NCBI RefSeq assembly: GCF_002777855.1 | Contig: NZ_MEIK01000040.1 | Coordinates: 277,089-341,088, forward strand | Direction of reading: 5' to 3' | Origin: Snodgrassella alvi | GTDB taxonomy: Bacteria > Pseudomonadota > Gammaproteobacteria > Burkholderiales > Neisseriaceae | DNA length: 64,000 nt | Part shown: positions 9,132 to 19,563 of the stretch, piece by piece | Layout of the letters: each line of letters opens with the position of its first letter | Position numbering within the stretch: position 1 is the stretch's first letter | Notes under the pieces: model-generated | Seen by the model: the letters and a program-made list of their open reading frames with translations, nothing else | Told to the model about the DNA's origin: nothing | The model's database searches: none | Translations under genes and position numbers: made by a program

Positions 9132-10493
9132 TTAATTTTTCATCGACTGCACTGGTGCCGGCACGCGACCGCCGCGATTGATAAACACCTCGCAGGAACC
9201 GGATTTTACCGGCATCACCGGCGCCCGTCCCAGCAGGCCTCCAAACTCTACGTAATCACCAACATCTTTACCGCTAACAGGAATCACTCGCACTGCCGTG
9301 GTTTTACTATTAATTAATCCGATTGCCGCTTCATCAGCAATAATACCGGCAAGCGTACTCGCCGGTGTATCGCCCGGTACCGCAATCATATCCAGACCTA
9401 CCGAACACACTGCGGTCATCGCTTCCAGCTTATCCAGTGTCAATACACCTGCTTCTACAGCGGCTATCATACCTTCATCTTCCGATACCGGTATAAATGC
9501 ACCACTCAGACCGCCTACAGCACTAGACGCCATCATACCGCCTTTTTTCACGGCATCATTAAGTAAGGCCAGTGCGGCTGTGGTACCGTGGGTACCGCAT
9601 ACACTCAACCCCATTGCTTCCAAAATGCGTGCCACACTATCACCCACTGCTGGAGTAGGTGCCAGTGATAAATCCAGAATACCAAATGGAATACCGAGCA
9701 TTTTGCTGGCTTCATGCCCAATTAACTCACCTACGCGAGTAATTTTAAACGCAGTTTTCTTCACCAGCTCGGCCACTTCGGTCAGAGAAAGTCCCTGCGT
9801 ATTCTGTAATGCCGCACAAACCACACCCGGTCCGGAAACGCCTACATTAATCACGCAATCCGCCTCGCCGGCACCATGAAAAGCACCAGCCATAAATGGG
9901 TTATCCTCCACGGCATTACAAAACACAACGAGTTTGGCACAGCCAAAGCCCTCTGGCGTGATTTCAGCAGTCTGACGGATGGTTTCGCCCATTAATCTAA
10001 CGGCATCCATATTAATACCGGCACGTGTAGAGCCGATATTCACCGAGCTACACACCACATCAGTACAGGCCATTGCCTTAGGAATGGAACGAATCAACAC
10101 CTCATCGGCCGGACTCATACCCTTATGTACCAGAGCGGAAAAACCACCAATAAACGAAATACCAATGGCTTTGGCAGCCTTATCCAGCGTCTGCGCAATT
10201 GATACATAGGAATCCGCCCCAGTGGCAGCACCAATCTGTGCAATCGGTGTGACCGCAATGCGTTGATTTACAATAGGCACACCATATTTGGCAGAAAGTT
10301 CTGTTGCCGTCTGCACCAAATTTTTTCCCACCCGCGTAATCTTGTTAAAAATCTTTTCATTGAGGCGGTTAATATCTGTATCAATACAATCATGCAGATC
10401 AATACCAATGGTAATGGTACGCACATCAAAATGCTGGTCAGAGACCATACGCACCGTTTCCAGAATTTCATTATTCTGAATAGAAAACGACAT
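9132..10493 (-). CDS. PFL family protein (UPF0210/DUF711)
   Basis: A 453-residue cytosolic protein of the UPF0210 family, related in fold to pyruvate formate-lyase but of unknown activity. The sequence is well conserved through [50 protein letters not shown] and [17 protein letters not shown] lies two codons upstream, but GGAG sits six bases before the ATG at 10493, which decides the start. Its gene begins 9 bp after the UPF0237 ACT-protein gene; this pair is found together in many bacteria, so the two products probably act together. The pair sits between trpB and trpA. Confidence 0.93.
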   Translation of the reverse strand: MSFSIQNNEILETVRMVSDQHFDVRTITIGIDLHDCIDTDINRLNEKIFNKITRVGKNLVQTATELSAKYGVPIVNQRIAVTPIAQIGAATGADSYVSIAQTLDKAAKAIGISFIGGFSALVHKGMSPADEVLIRSIPKAMACTDVVCSSVNIGSTRAGINMDAVRLMGETIRQTAEITPEGFGCAKLVVFCNAVEDNPFMAGAFHGAGEADCVINVGVSGPGVVCAALQNTQGLSLTEVAELVKKTAFKITRVGELIGHEASKMLGIPFGILDLSLAPTPAVGDSVARILEAMGLSVCGTHGTTAALALLNDAVKKGGMMASSAVGGLSGAFIPVSEDEGMIAAVEAGVLTLDKLEAMTAVCSVGLDMIAVPGDTPASTLAGIIADEAAIGLINSKTTAVRVIPVSGKDVGDYVEFGGLLGRAPVMPVKSGSCEVFINRGGRVPAPVQSMKN

Positions 10494-10502
10494 AGACAAC
10501 TC

Positions 10503-10778
10503 CTAAATCCGATGCATAGCATTAAACAGAGCTTCGTCCTGCACACGGATATGCAAACCCCGCTTTTCACCTTCACTGTCCAGAAATTCACTGAACTGCA
10601 AACGCGGCATTGTGCATCGCTCCGTATCCAGCAGAATAATCATAGTGAAATAATCATCCATAAGCTGCTGGCTAATATTCATAATGCTTACCTGATGCTC
10701 TGCCAGCAAAGTGGCAACTTCAGCAACAATACCAATACGGTCCTTACCAATTACTGTCATCACAGCATGACTAGACAT
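10503..10778 (-). CDS. UPF0237 ACT-domain regulatory protein
   Basis: A 91-residue single ACT-type domain of the UPF0237 family, related to the N-terminal half of glycine cleavage repressor GcvR. The first strand-helix element VIGKDRIGIVAEVATLLAEHQVSIMNISQQ is typical. It probably binds an amino acid and regulates or partners the UPF0210 protein encoded 9 bp downstream. A TTG two codons upstream is in frame; the ATG at 10778 with AGGA before it is the better start. Confidence 0.9.
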   Translation of the reverse strand: MSSHAVMTVIGKDRIGIVAEVATLLAEHQVSIMNISQQLMDDYFTMIILLDTERCTMPRLQFSEFLDSEGEKRGLHIRVQDEALFNAMHRI

Positions 10779-10829
10779 ACTCAATCCTATTCACAATAAC
10801 GATTTCAAATCAGAAGAGCGCAAACAGTC

Positions 10830-12011
10830 TTAAGACATTTGCTCACATTTAAACAAAAGCGCACACAGCAGAATTAAAAAAGCAATTCCGCCTCCAAGCA
10901 TTGCCACTCCATTCCAGCCGACATGTGCATAAGCCATAGCGGAAGCCAGCGAACCAAGTACACCGCCGATAAAATACATACTCATATAGCCCGATGCAAT
11001 ACGACCTTTTAGCGCCGGATCAGAACGATAAATTAACGACTGATTGCAGATATGCAAAGCCTGAATAGCAAAATCCAGCAGTATTACCCCGCCAATCAGC
11101 GCCCACAGATACTGGCCACCGGCATACAGCAGTGCCCAGCTGAAGAGAAACAGCAGCGCACACACCACAGTCATTGCATAACTGCGGCCTTTATCAGCTG
11201 CCCAGCCTCCGACATTGGAACCGAATATACCCAGCGCACCAAACAGTCCGAACAAACCAATCGTACTTAAACTGAAATGATAAGGAGCGTTACTGAGCAA
11301 CAGCGTCAGCGGCGTCCACAACACAGAAAATAGACAAAAATCCAGAGCCCCCAGCACACCGCGCTGACGCAATAACGGCGTACGCCACAACAAAGACCAC
11401 ACCGATACCAGTGTCTGCCAATAGCCAAAAGATCGGCTGCGCTCACGTTGTACATGCGGTAACTTCCATTGCAAAGTCAGCGTCATCAGCATCAGCATGG
11501 CCGCGCCTAATACATACACCATGCGCCAGCCCCACCAATGAGCCACCAAACCGGAAAAAGTACGCGACAGCAGAATCCCCAGCAACAAACCGCTCATCAA
11601 CGTACCAATTACCCGCCCGCGCTGCTCAGGATCGGTTAGGCTGGCTGCTAGTGGCATCAGTATCTGCGCAACCGTACAAAAAGCACCCACCAGCAACAGT
11701 CCGGCTACAAATAAATATATATTCGGCGCCAGTGCAATGAGTAGTGCACTAATACTGACTATACCGTACAGCGAAACGATTAGTTTTTTGTTATCCAGCA
11801 AATCACCCAAAGGCACCAGAAACATCAGTCCCAGCGCATAGGCCAACTGTGTGAGTGTAATCAGCATTCCGCTACTGTCCACATTAAGCCCAAAATAGCG
11901 AGCCATGACCTCAATCAGCGGAAAAACAAAATAATTACTAGCTACCGCCAGACCGATGGCCAACGCCATCACAAAAATCTGTACAGAAGACAGCCTGATG
12001 CGATTATTCAT
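10830..12011 (-). CDS. MFS transporter, drug/metabolite exporter type
   Basis: A 393-residue inner-membrane protein with 12 predicted membrane segments in two halves. The loop between segments 2 and 3 reads LVPLGDLLDNKK, a degenerate form of the GxLaDrxGrkk motif, and the loop between segments 8 and 9 reads SNVGGWAADKGRS. The family is of the AraJ/YbcL-like efflux type; the substrate cannot be read from sequence. It lies 47 bp after trpB and 52 bp before the UPF0237 gene, so it could be read from the trpB promoter. A tryptophan or aromatic export role is possible but has no direct support. Confidence 0.88.
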   Translation of the reverse strand: MNNRIRLSSVQIFVMALAIGLAVASNYFVFPLIEVMARYFGLNVDSSGMLITLTQLAYALGLMFLVPLGDLLDNKKLIVSLYGIVSISALLIALAPNIYLFVAGLLLVGAFCTVAQILMPLAASLTDPEQRGRVIGTLMSGLLLGILLSRTFSGLVAHWWGWRMVYVLGAAMLMLMTLTLQWKLPHVQRERSRSFGYWQTLVSVWSLLWRTPLLRQRGVLGALDFCLFSVLWTPLTLLLSNAPYHFSLSTIGLFGLFGALGIFGSNVGGWAADKGRSYAMTVVCALLFLFSWALLYAGGQYLWALIGGVILLDFAIQALHICNQSLIYRSDPALKGRIASGYMSMYFIGGVLGSLASAMAYAHVGWNGVAMLGGGIAFLILLCALLFKCEQMS

Positions 12012-12058
12012 ACACTACAAACAATATTCAAACAATTACAGCACAGTGGCCTGCATAA

Positions 12059-13261
12059 TCACAGGCTGATACCATCCAAACGGGCAACCGTATTGATATC
12101 CTTATCACCGCGGCCGGAAAGATTCACCAGAATCACTTCATCTGGACTCATTTTCGGCGCATTGGCCACAGCCCATGCCAGAGCGTGGCTAGATTCCAGC
12201 GCTGGTATGATTCCCTCTTGATGACAGAGCAGATGGAACGCTTCCATCGCTGCCTCGTCACCCATAGCTTCATACTGAACACGACCAATATCATGCAGCA
12301 AGCTGTGTTCGGGACCGATTCCTGGATAATCCAGACCGGCAGAAACTGAATGCGTGGAAACCACCTGCCCGTTTTCATCCTGCATCAAATAACTGCGGAA
12401 GCCGTGTAAAACCCCTACCGGACTATGTGAGCTGATGGGCGCAGCATGCTGATGTCCAGTCAGACCCAGACCACCGGCCTCTACTCCCACCAGACGCGTT
12501 TCAGGAACATTAATGTAAGGATAAAATAGCCCGATCGCATTAGAACCACCACCAACACAGGCTACAGCTACATCCGGCTGACGCCCGATTGCTTCTTGCA
12601 TCTGCTGCTTGGCCTCATTGCCAATCACGCACTGAAAATCGCGTACCATTTCTGGGTAGGGCATCGGACCGGCAGAAGTACCAATAATATAATAAGTATC
12701 ATCTACCCGTGCCACCCACTCACGCAAAGCCTCATTCATGGCATCTTTCAGCGTGCATGAGCCTGAATCCACACCCACCACCTTTGCACCCAAAAGTTTC
12801 ATCCGGTACACATTCGGTGCCTGACGCTGAATATCCTCTGTGCCCATAAACACTGTGCATTCCATGCCGAATCGTGCTGCCACTGTCGCTGATGCCACAC
12901 CATGCTGACCAGCACCGGTTTCGGCAATCACTCGCTTCTTACCCATGCGCTGTGCCAGTAAAGCCTGACCAATCGTATTGTTGATTTTGTGCGCACCGGT
13001 ATGATTCAGGTCTTCCCGCTTCAAATAAATCTGTGCCCCGCCCAGATGGGCAGTTAGGCGGCGGGCATAGTACACCGGACTAGGACGTCCCACATAATAT
13101 TTCAAATCTTCATGGTATTGTGCCCAGAACGCCGGATCAGCCTTCGCTGCATAATAAGCCTGTTTTAACTCAGTTAGAGCCGTAATCAGTGTCTCTGATA
13201 CAAACAGCCCGCCATGCTCACCATAAAATCCCTGTTCATCCGGATAATGATAATTTTCCAT
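12059..13261 (-). CDS. trpB: tryptophan synthase beta chain
   Basis: A PLP enzyme that joins indole and serine to make tryptophan. From the ATG at 13261 the product has 400 residues. The PLP lysine is Lys92 in HTGAHKINN, and the phosphate-binding glycine loop GGGSNAIG is present. An in-frame ATG four codons upstream (13273) is possible; neither start has an ideal ribosome site. A gap of about 740 bp separates it from trpF upstream, so it must have its own promoter. Downstream are an MFS gene and the UPF0237/UPF0210 pair rather than trpA. Confidence 0.97.
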   Translation of the reverse strand: MENYHYPDEQGFYGEHGGLFVSETLITALTELKQAYYAAKADPAFWAQYHEDLKYYVGRPSPVYYARRLTAHLGGAQIYLKREDLNHTGAHKINNTIGQALLAQRMGKKRVIAETGAGQHGVASATVAARFGMECTVFMGTEDIQRQAPNVYRMKLLGAKVVGVDSGSCTLKDAMNEALREWVARVDDTYYIIGTSAGPMPYPEMVRDFQCVIGNEAKQQMQEAIGRQPDVAVACVGGGSNAIGLFYPYINVPETRLVGVEAGGLGLTGHQHAAPISSHSPVGVLHGFRSYLMQDENGQVVSTHSVSAGLDYPGIGPEHSLLHDIGRVQYEAMGDEAAMEAFHLLCHQEGIIPALESSHALAWAVANAPKMSPDEVILVNLSGRGDKDINTVARLDGISL

Positions 13262-13273
13262 ATTTTTTTCCAT

Positions 13274-14009
13274 TGAGCGACTAAATACCTAGAGAATAAA
13301 ACTATTCGGCCATATTAACATTTTTTAAATACATTATCCTGTAAACCGTCTAACCTACAGAATAATTGCACTCACAACTTTGCTTTCATCTGTCTATGTC
13401 GCAATTTCCGATATCAAAAAAAACAAACATAAATAATTACCAAAATGACGCCGATGCAGACTTGTGTTCTGAATAACCTGTTTCGCAGTATCAGAAACAA
13501 ACGTCATATAAGAAAGTTCGTTTATTCAATTATGATGAATAATGAAAAAACCATCGTTAAATAAATTGATTGTAGCGACACGATAAATCATATTTTTAGT
13601 ACATTACTTTTCGTATCTAGACATCAGAACCACTTTGAAAATCTTGTACCATACCATTCACACATAACAACGAACCTATTACATTGAAATTTCCCATCAA
13701 AATCTGAAATAAAACACAATACTCAGACAGACAGGTAAATATCGTTTTATTAAACCAAAACATTCGTTTTATTTTAGTCCGATAAAAAAATTCAGCTTTA
13801 AAGCATCATCTATCTAAGCTAATATAACCAAAACTCCTTAATACTTTTCCGCGTAAAAGTCAAAATCAGCACAGATTTGGAAATCTTTAAAGCCCAAAAA
13901 TAAAAATTCCACTATCGCAAAAATATATTTTAAATAACTAATTTTTTTATAAAAGTAATATTATCATTCTGTACAAACAAAGGTATTAGTAGTACCTAGA
14001 TTCAACACT
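13274..14009. other. long spacer between trpF and trpB
   Basis: About 735 bp of AT-rich DNA with stops in all frames. I see no leader peptide with clustered tryptophan codons, no attenuator-like hairpin with a T run, and no gene remnant I can name. It should contain the trpB promoter. Confidence 0.5.
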
Positions 14010-14633
14010 TTAAGCAGAAAAAGTACTAATTGCAGACATCAGATCCTGCATCTTGTGCTTATCCTTGACACCGGGTGCCTGCTCCACACCACTGCACACA
14101 TCAATGGCCAGCGCATTACTTTGTCTGATTGCAGAGACAATATTTTCAGGTTTCAAACCACCGGAAAGCACCCATGGCCGTGCCAGCGTGGACGGCAAAA
14201 TTTGCCAATCAAAACTCTGCCCAGTACCGCCATATTGTCCACTGACCGCAGCATCAAACAATAAAGCACGTGCATCCGTATACACAGCAGCAGCCGTTTC
14301 AATATCAGCCCTGTTTTGTACCCGCACAGCCTTAATATATGGACGCTGGAATTGGCGACAGAATTCCGCATTTTCATCACCATGAAACTGGAGCACATCC
14401 AGCGGCACCTTCGCCAGTACATCCTCTATTTCAGCAGCCCGTGCATTTACAAACAGCCCGACCACCGTAACAAAAGGTGCTATTGCACGCACAATCGTTT
14501 GAGCCTGCCCAATCGTGACACAGCGCTTACTGCCAGCAAAAAATATCAACCCAATGGCATCTACCCCTAATTGTGCAGCAAACTGTGCATCTTCAACCCT
14601 CGTCATGCCACAAATCTTTGTACGAATATTCAT
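14010..14633 (-). CDS. trpF: phosphoribosylanthranilate isomerase
   Basis: It converts N-(5-phosphoribosyl)anthranilate to the carboxyphenylamino deoxyribulose phosphate in tryptophan synthesis. The product is a single TIM barrel of 207 residues. The family motifs are present: KICGMTR with the catalytic Cys near the N-terminus, LQFHGDE, LFDAAV, PWVLSGGLKPENI and DVCSGVE. The catalytic Asp lies in LLFDAAV. It is monofunctional, not fused to TrpC. It lies 39 bp downstream of truA on the same strand, the classic betaproteobacterial truA-trpF order. Confidence 0.96.
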   Translation of the reverse strand: MNIRTKICGMTRVEDAQFAAQLGVDAIGLIFFAGSKRCVTIGQAQTIVRAIAPFVTVVGLFVNARAAEIEDVLAKVPLDVLQFHGDENAEFCRQFQRPYIKAVRVQNRADIETAAAVYTDARALLFDAAVSGQYGGTGQSFDWQILPSTLARPWVLSGGLKPENIVSAIRQSNALAIDVCSGVEQAPGVKDKHKMQDLMSAISTFSA

Positions 14634-14672
14634 ATTTCACCTTTTTTAACTGCCAGCTAGTGCTCACCTAAA

Positions 14673-15524
14673 TTAATCAAGATCCGGCCACAGCCATAGC
14701 GGCAATGGCTGCGTATCCACATCCCATTGAGCGGGATAATCAACACCGGTAAGGTACAGCCCGTCCGGCATAAATGTTGGCGGAGCCAGTTGCCGGCTTT
14801 TTGCCGCCAGCAATTGTGCAAATCCAGACACACTTAGCTTACCCGCTCCCACATACACCAGCGCACCTACAATATTACGCACCATATTGTGGACAAATGC
14901 ACTGCCATGGAAATCTATCGCCATCAATTCAGGACTACCACTGAGTCTCAGTGCATACAAAGTTTTTACTGGTGATTTAGCCTGACAGTCACTGGAGCGA
15001 AAGCTGGAAAAATCGTGTTCACCAACCAGCAATGCAGCTGCTTCACGCATCAATTCCATATTGAGAGGATAATGAGTCCAGCCGACTCGTCCACGCAGTT
15101 GCGGCATACGGATACGACTGGATTCAAGCATATAACGGTAACGCCGTCCGCAAGCATCAAACCGTGCATGAAATTCAGCAGCAACCATCTGAGCTTTAAG
15201 AATCCGGATATTTTTATCCATTGCCGTATTGCTTCCACGCAGCCATGCCTCCGCACTTCGTCTGGCATGCGTGTCGAAGTGCACAATCTGACCGGTAGCA
15301 TGAACACCAGCATCAGTGCGCCCTGCCACCACCACCTCTATTTCTTCCGCCGCTACAGAGCTTATTGCTTTTTCCAACACCGACTGAATGGTATATAGTC
15401 CGTCTGGCTGTTTCTGCCAGCCATGGAAAGCCGTACCATAATAAGCAATTGTTAATGCCCAGCGCTGCTTATAGCCAATATCATCCTGCATATTTTCTGG
15501 ACGCTTTACCACAATACCTACCAT
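14673..15524 (-). CDS. truA: tRNA pseudouridine(38-40) synthase
   Basis: It isomerises uridines 38, 39 and 40 in the anticodon arm of many tRNAs. The catalytic aspartate is Asp71 in AGRTDAGVHA (numbering from the first ATG), and LTIAYYGTAFHGWQ and GSAFVHNMVRNIVG are diagnostic. The longest frame is 283 residues with GGAAAAG before the first ATG. A start at the second methionine (15491), just before the conserved region, is also possible and would give 272 residues. It is the first gene of the truA-trpF pair. Confidence 0.95.
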   Translation of the reverse strand: MVGIVVKRPENMQDDIGYKQRWALTIAYYGTAFHGWQKQPDGLYTIQSVLEKAISSVAAEEIEVVVAGRTDAGVHATGQIVHFDTHARRSAEAWLRGSNTAMDKNIRILKAQMVAAEFHARFDACGRRYRYMLESSRIRMPQLRGRVGWTHYPLNMELMREAAALLVGEHDFSSFRSSDCQAKSPVKTLYALRLSGSPELMAIDFHGSAFVHNMVRNIVGALVYVGAGKLSVSGFAQLLAAKSRQLAPPTFMPDGLYLTGVDYPAQWDVDTQPLPLWLWPDLD

Positions 15525-15871
15525 TACTTTTCCAAATCCACACTAATACACACTGTTATATGGCATTATTATCGCATAGCCATCATTTGCGTTCATATTT
15601 ATAACGAGTTGCTAACCAAATAAACAGGTAAGATAAACAATTTAGCGGCCGGCACACTCATCCAAATCATTAGACAGATGCTGATTGATGATAGTTTCCG
15701 TTTTTGCTACCAGACTTAGTAAAAAGCTGTTTAAAGACAATAGCAGTTGGATAACATACCAAAGATTTTGCAAATACATTTTTCAACACCAGCCGCATAT
15801 AATCTATCCAAATACAGCATTTTTACTGCTTCCAAAATATCGTCATATAAATCAAATCTAGATACATACTC
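15525..15871. other. intergenic stretch between fimV and truA
   Basis: It lies downstream of fimV and upstream of truA. Apart from the fimV terminator at its left end I see no gene, RNA or repeat. Confidence 0.5.
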
Positions 15872-15912
15872 GAAATAAAAAAGACTGAATCCTGATACAG
15901 GATTCAGTCTTT
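15872..15912 (-). terminator. rho-independent terminator of fimV
   Basis: A perfect 15-bp stem (15880-15894 with 15898-15912) with a 3-base loop. Read on the minus strand it ends in a T run. It lies 38 bp after the fimV stop. Confidence 0.92.
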
Positions 15913-15949
15913 ACCAAATATGAACTGCATTTAGGATGCTCTGTACAGA

Positions 15950-18358
15950 TTAGCCACCTAGCTGTTGTAACAGATTCTGAGCTTCCGCCAGCACTGCGCC
16001 ATTAGCTTCATCGACCAATTCTCGTAAAGTCTGGCGTGCAGTCACCGCATCATCCATCTCCAGATACATCTTAGCCAGCTCCAGCTTGGCCTGTAACGGA
16101 ATCGCCTGCTGTTCAGGTGTCAATGGCTTATCAGTTTCTTCTTCCTCTTCGGCCGACTGCTCTAGCCAATCCTGTGCACCGTTGCCAGTTGCAAAAGAAG
16201 AAATTGGGGCAGAAGAAGGAGCAGCGCTACTTTCAGTAGCTGTGGATTCTGCCTGATTATCATCCAGCGTAAAGTCCATAGACGAAACATCCACCACATC
16301 AGCATCAGTCGGTTGTGCTGAAGTAGATGGAGTAGCTTGTGAATCCTCATGCTCATCACTAATACTTAATGCATCCCAATCAATATCATTTGAAATCGCT
16401 TCATCTTCAGCAACAAACTCATGTTGATCCTGAGATGACAAAGCCTGATCAATTGTAGAGGATGTATCCTCTGCCACAGCAGCAGATTCGTTTTTGGACT
16501 CTTCATCAAACTTAAAGTCCTCGTCCCATTGCAAATCAGCCAAAGCATTAAGTGTATCCACTTCAGCTGCCGCCGGTTTAGATTCCGGCTCAACAACAGC
16601 AGGCTCCTCCTCTGGGCTGAAATTCATATCTAATGATGGCAAATCATCAGTATCTGTGGCTGTTTGCTCAGCCATCACTACATCAGAATGCACAGCTGAT
16701 TCATGCTCATCTTTACTAGCATCATCAGCCACCACCCATTCAAAATCCGCGCTGTCTGCTTCTTCTTTTTCCGGCTCAATTACAGGAGATTCTTTAGAAG
16801 TCAGCACTTCCGGCTGTTCAGTTTCATCAATTTGATCCAGCCAAGATAAATCGTCGCCATTATCCATCTCTGCTACTGATGGGGCTGTTGTATCTGCAGG
16901 AGCAGCTGGCGTATCATCGGTGAAATTAAAATTCAGCCAGTCAATATCATCTTCTTCAGGCTTGTTTGCAGCAGCCTCCGGTTTTGATTCGGGAAGCTGA
17001 CTAGTAACGTCAGATTCGGAAACATTGCCAGCCGGCGCGTCAGCTTTCGCGGAGCCGTCAGAAGACTCATCATTCAGCCACGACCAATCATCTGCATCGG
17101 CTGACGCTGATGAGGCTGCCACTGCAACAGATGCCTGATTAGTTGCAGCTGGCGATGCCGGTTCTGACTGTTGAAGTTTCGGTGGTTCATCATTGAATAC
17201 CACATCATCATCGTCTTCATCATCTGATGAATAATATTCCTCAGCTTCCTCAGCATCGCGTTTTTTACGTCTCTGCCATATAAATGCGGCAATCAGCAGC
17301 ACACCAGCGAGACCAACCAAAGCATAAGGCCACCAAGATGGCAACAACGATTCTTCTGGTGTAGGTTCTACAGGCTGTACAGGTGCTGGAGTTGGATTGA
17401 CCTTAGGCTGCACTGGTTTCGCTTTCACTACAGAAGCAGCAGAAGCGGCTGGCGCAGATGCGGAGGCAGCAACGGCTTCAGTTTTACCTACATCTTGCGT
17501 TTTAGCTACTTCTGGCTTAGTTGGAGCTATAGGTTCTGAAGCGGCAGCTTTCTGAATTTTGTTTGCAGATACATCAGATTTGGTTGGAGTAGCGGCTGCA
17601 GCATTTTCAGCAGCCTTGGCGTCTGGCGCAACAGATACAGGTGATTTACTCTGTGCAGTCACCGGCTGTTGAACCGTTTTAATTTTTACTTTAGATAATT
17701 TATACAGCTGGGTAGTAGAAGGAATATTCAGACTGATATTCCGATACATCAAATCCGGATTACCATTACGGAATGCCTGTGGATTGGCTACAAGCAGAGC
17801 ATGCATTGTCTGCTCTACTGTCATATTCTGCGGCCGTACCTTACGTGCAACATCCATCAGTGTTTCATTATTGTCTACATTATATTTCACCACCGCATTG
17901 TCTGAAGCAAGCCTATTTTGCAAAGCTGCAGTAGCTCGTGCAGCGGATTTGTTTCTGACAGAGTGTGCCTGCTTATGATGTTTACTGCCATTTCGAGCAG
18001 AAACAGAGGAGCCATGCCCATTTTCCGGCGGATCAAGTAATGCTGTATATTGCCTACCCTGACTACCTGAGACGAGGCTAAAAGACATCATCGGATCACT
18101 AATTGGCTTACTGGATCGCAAATGAATCACTGCATTCTGCCCTTGCGGTGTCACCCGCACCTGTAGCGGTGCGCCTGAAATTGTCGGCCGACCCTTTAAA
18201 GCGGCTCTGGCTTCATCACCAGTTACAACCACGCTACCTGAAAATGGCTCTCCCAAAGCAGAGTTAACCTGCAGGCTGCCAAGTCCTGCCCATGCAGGTG
18301 CACTGGCCGAAAAACATAAAGACAGTGCGATGATTTTTAAATTATATGCGTTCTTCAA
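15950..18358 (-). CDS. fimV: FimV/HubP family polar organiser protein
   Basis: An inner-membrane protein that binds peptidoglycan and organises the cell pole, needed for type IV pilus function and twitching in relatives. The 802-residue product has a signal peptide (cut after Ala24 in PAWA-GLGS), the FimV N-terminal domain to about 115, a LysM domain at about 157-213, an Ala/Pro/Lys-rich linker and one membrane segment at 341-361. A very acidic cytoplasmic region with repeated D-W motifs follows (DDWSWLND, DIDWLNF, DLSWLDQ, DIDWDAL), ending in the conserved C-terminal helical FimV domain. The start is TTG: it is the only start that keeps the signal peptide and has GAGGG upstream. Position next to truA matches the betaproteobacterial order. 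Confidence 0.93.
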   Translation of the reverse strand: MKNAYNLKIIALSLCFSASAPAWAGLGSLQVNSALGEPFSGSVVVTGDEARAALKGRPTISGAPLQVRVTPQGQNAVIHLRSSKPISDPMMSFSLVSGSQGRQYTALLDPPENGHGSSVSARNGSKHHKQAHSVRNKSAARATAALQNRLASDNAVVKYNVDNNETLMDVARKVRPQNMTVEQTMHALLVANPQAFRNGNPDLMYRNISLNIPSTTQLYKLSKVKIKTVQQPVTAQSKSPVSVAPDAKAAENAAAATPTKSDVSANKIQKAAASEPIAPTKPEVAKTQDVGKTEAVAASASAPAASAASVVKAKPVQPKVNPTPAPVQPVEPTPEESLLPSWWPYALVGLAGVLLIAAFIWQRRKKRDAEEAEEYYSSDDEDDDDVVFNDEPPKLQQSEPASPAATNQASVAVAASSASADADDWSWLNDESSDGSAKADAPAGNVSESDVTSQLPESKPEAAANKPEEDDIDWLNFNFTDDTPAAPADTTAPSVAEMDNGDDLSWLDQIDETEQPEVLTSKESPVIEPEKEEADSADFEWVVADDASKDEHESAVHSDVVMAEQTATDTDDLPSLDMNFSPEEEPAVVEPESKPAAAEVDTLNALADLQWDEDFKFDEESKNESAAVAEDTSSTIDQALSSQDQHEFVAEDEAISNDIDWDALSISDEHEDSQATPSTSAQPTDADVVDVSSMDFTLDDNQAESTATESSAAPSSAPISSFATGNGAQDWLEQSAEEEEETDKPLTPEQQAIPLQAKLELAKMYLEMDDAVTARQTLRELVDEANGAVLAEAQNLLQQLGG

Positions 18359-18733
18359 TCCCGTACCCTCACCGGTAATGCACCATTGCCATCAGGCTCG
18401 TGCCTATTCATTTGAAAATTTCTGCAAGTACTTAAAATGCAACTGGTGTTTAACGTTCACTAAACCTGTTTTTATATTATCTCACGCTATAATAGCTTTT
18501 GCGACCATTTAATGCCAAATCACCTTGACCTATTTTGCTCTTATAACATGCATAACTGTGGATATTTTCAGACGAAACATCATCCAAAAAACACTAAACC
18601 AATATACAACAATGGTTAAATTTTGTTTAATACCTTGCTTTAACAGGTGCCAAGTGTAAAAACTCAGGGTATCATGGAGATTATTTCACACCCTACAACA
18701 ACAAACCTGAAAAAAGATATACAGTCCTGAATA
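18359..18733. other. divergent promoter region of fimV and yciB
   Basis: About 375 bp between two genes pointing away from each other; it must contain both promoters. No gene or RNA is visible. Confidence 0.5.
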
Positions 18734-19270
18734 ATGAAAGCAGTATTCGAATTTCTGGTAGTTATTCTCTTCTTTGCTACCTATGCCTTAACCAAAAATA
18801 TTATTCTGGCCACCGAAGTGGCTATCGCAGCCGGCTTGATTCAGGCCGCATGGTGTTTAATTAAATACCGGCGTCTGCAAACCATGCAGTGGGTAAGCCT
18901 GCTTTTGGTTGTAATACTGGGTGGCGCAACCATAATATTAAAAAACCCGCACTTCATAATGTGGAAGCCAACAATCCTTTTTTGGGTAATGGCTATAGGC
19001 CTGCTGATTTCACATCTATGCGGAAAAAACGTGCTAAAAAGCACAATTGGCAAAGAAATTAGCCTGCCAGCTCCGGCATGGCGTAAACTTACTTATGCTT
19101 GGGTAATATTTCTACTGGCACTGGGTACACTTAATTTGTGGGTTGCTTATTGCTTTACCGAAGCACAATGGGTTAATTTCAAACTTTTTGGCAGTACCAC
19201 CATTTTAGTTCTGTTTACCATCGGACAGACGGTATATATTAGCCGATACATTAAAAAGGATGAGTTGTAA
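18734..19270 (+). CDS. yciB: inner membrane-spanning protein YciB (septation protein A)
   Basis: A 178-residue protein with about five membrane segments, matching the YciB/IspZ family (FEFLVVILFFATYALT, LFGSTTILVLFTIGQTVYISRYI). The family is linked to cell envelope integrity and septation, with a phenotype mainly when combined with other envelope mutations. It is the first gene of a compact plus-strand unit: its TAA shares two bases with the ATG of the next gene, so translation is probably coupled to the YciI-like gene. Confidence 0.93.
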   Translation: MKAVFEFLVVILFFATYALTKNIILATEVAIAAGLIQAAWCLIKYRRLQTMQWVSLLLVVILGGATIILKNPHFIMWKPTILFWVMAIGLLISHLCGKNVLKSTIGKEISLPAPAWRKLTYAWVIFLLALGTLNLWVAYCFTEAQWVNFKLFGSTTILVLFTIGQTVYISRYIKKDEL

Positions 19271-19563
19271 TGCTGTTTATGCTGATGGCCACTGATGCCG
19301 ACAATAGTCATGAAGCACGTATCAAGGCCAGACCCAGACATCTGGCTCGATTGCAAGAGCTACAAGCACAAAACCGTTTGGTTTTGGCCGGTCCTAATCC
19401 TCTGCCAGATGATGACAGCCGTTTTTCTGGTAGTCTGGTCATTGCCGATTTTGAATCTTTAGATGAAGCACAGGCATGGGCGGAACAAGATCCTTATGTG
19501 GATGCAGGCGTCTATGAAGAAATACTGATTCGGCCTTTTAAAAAAGTTTTGCCTGATGACTGA
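19270..19563 (+). CDS. yciI: YciI-like protein
   Basis: A 97-residue protein of the YCII superfamily, a small ferredoxin-like fold dimer with a conserved His/Asp pair. Visible landmarks are ARPRHLARLQELQAQNRLVLAGPNP, GSLVIADFESLDEAQAWAEQDPYVDAGVYEEILIRPFKKV. The activity is not established for most members. It overlaps yciB by two bases and bolA by eight, so the three are one operon; yciB-yciI adjacency is common in proteobacteria. Confidence 0.9.
   Translation: MLFMLMATDADNSHEARIKARPRHLARLQELQAQNRLVLAGPNPLPDDDSRFSGSLVIADFESLDEAQAWAEQDPYVDAGVYEEILIRPFKKVLPDD

Noticed and set aside
16494..16835. Ser-rich 113-codon frame opposite fimV
   Set aside because: It mirrors the acidic repeats of fimV read in reverse and has no start signal.
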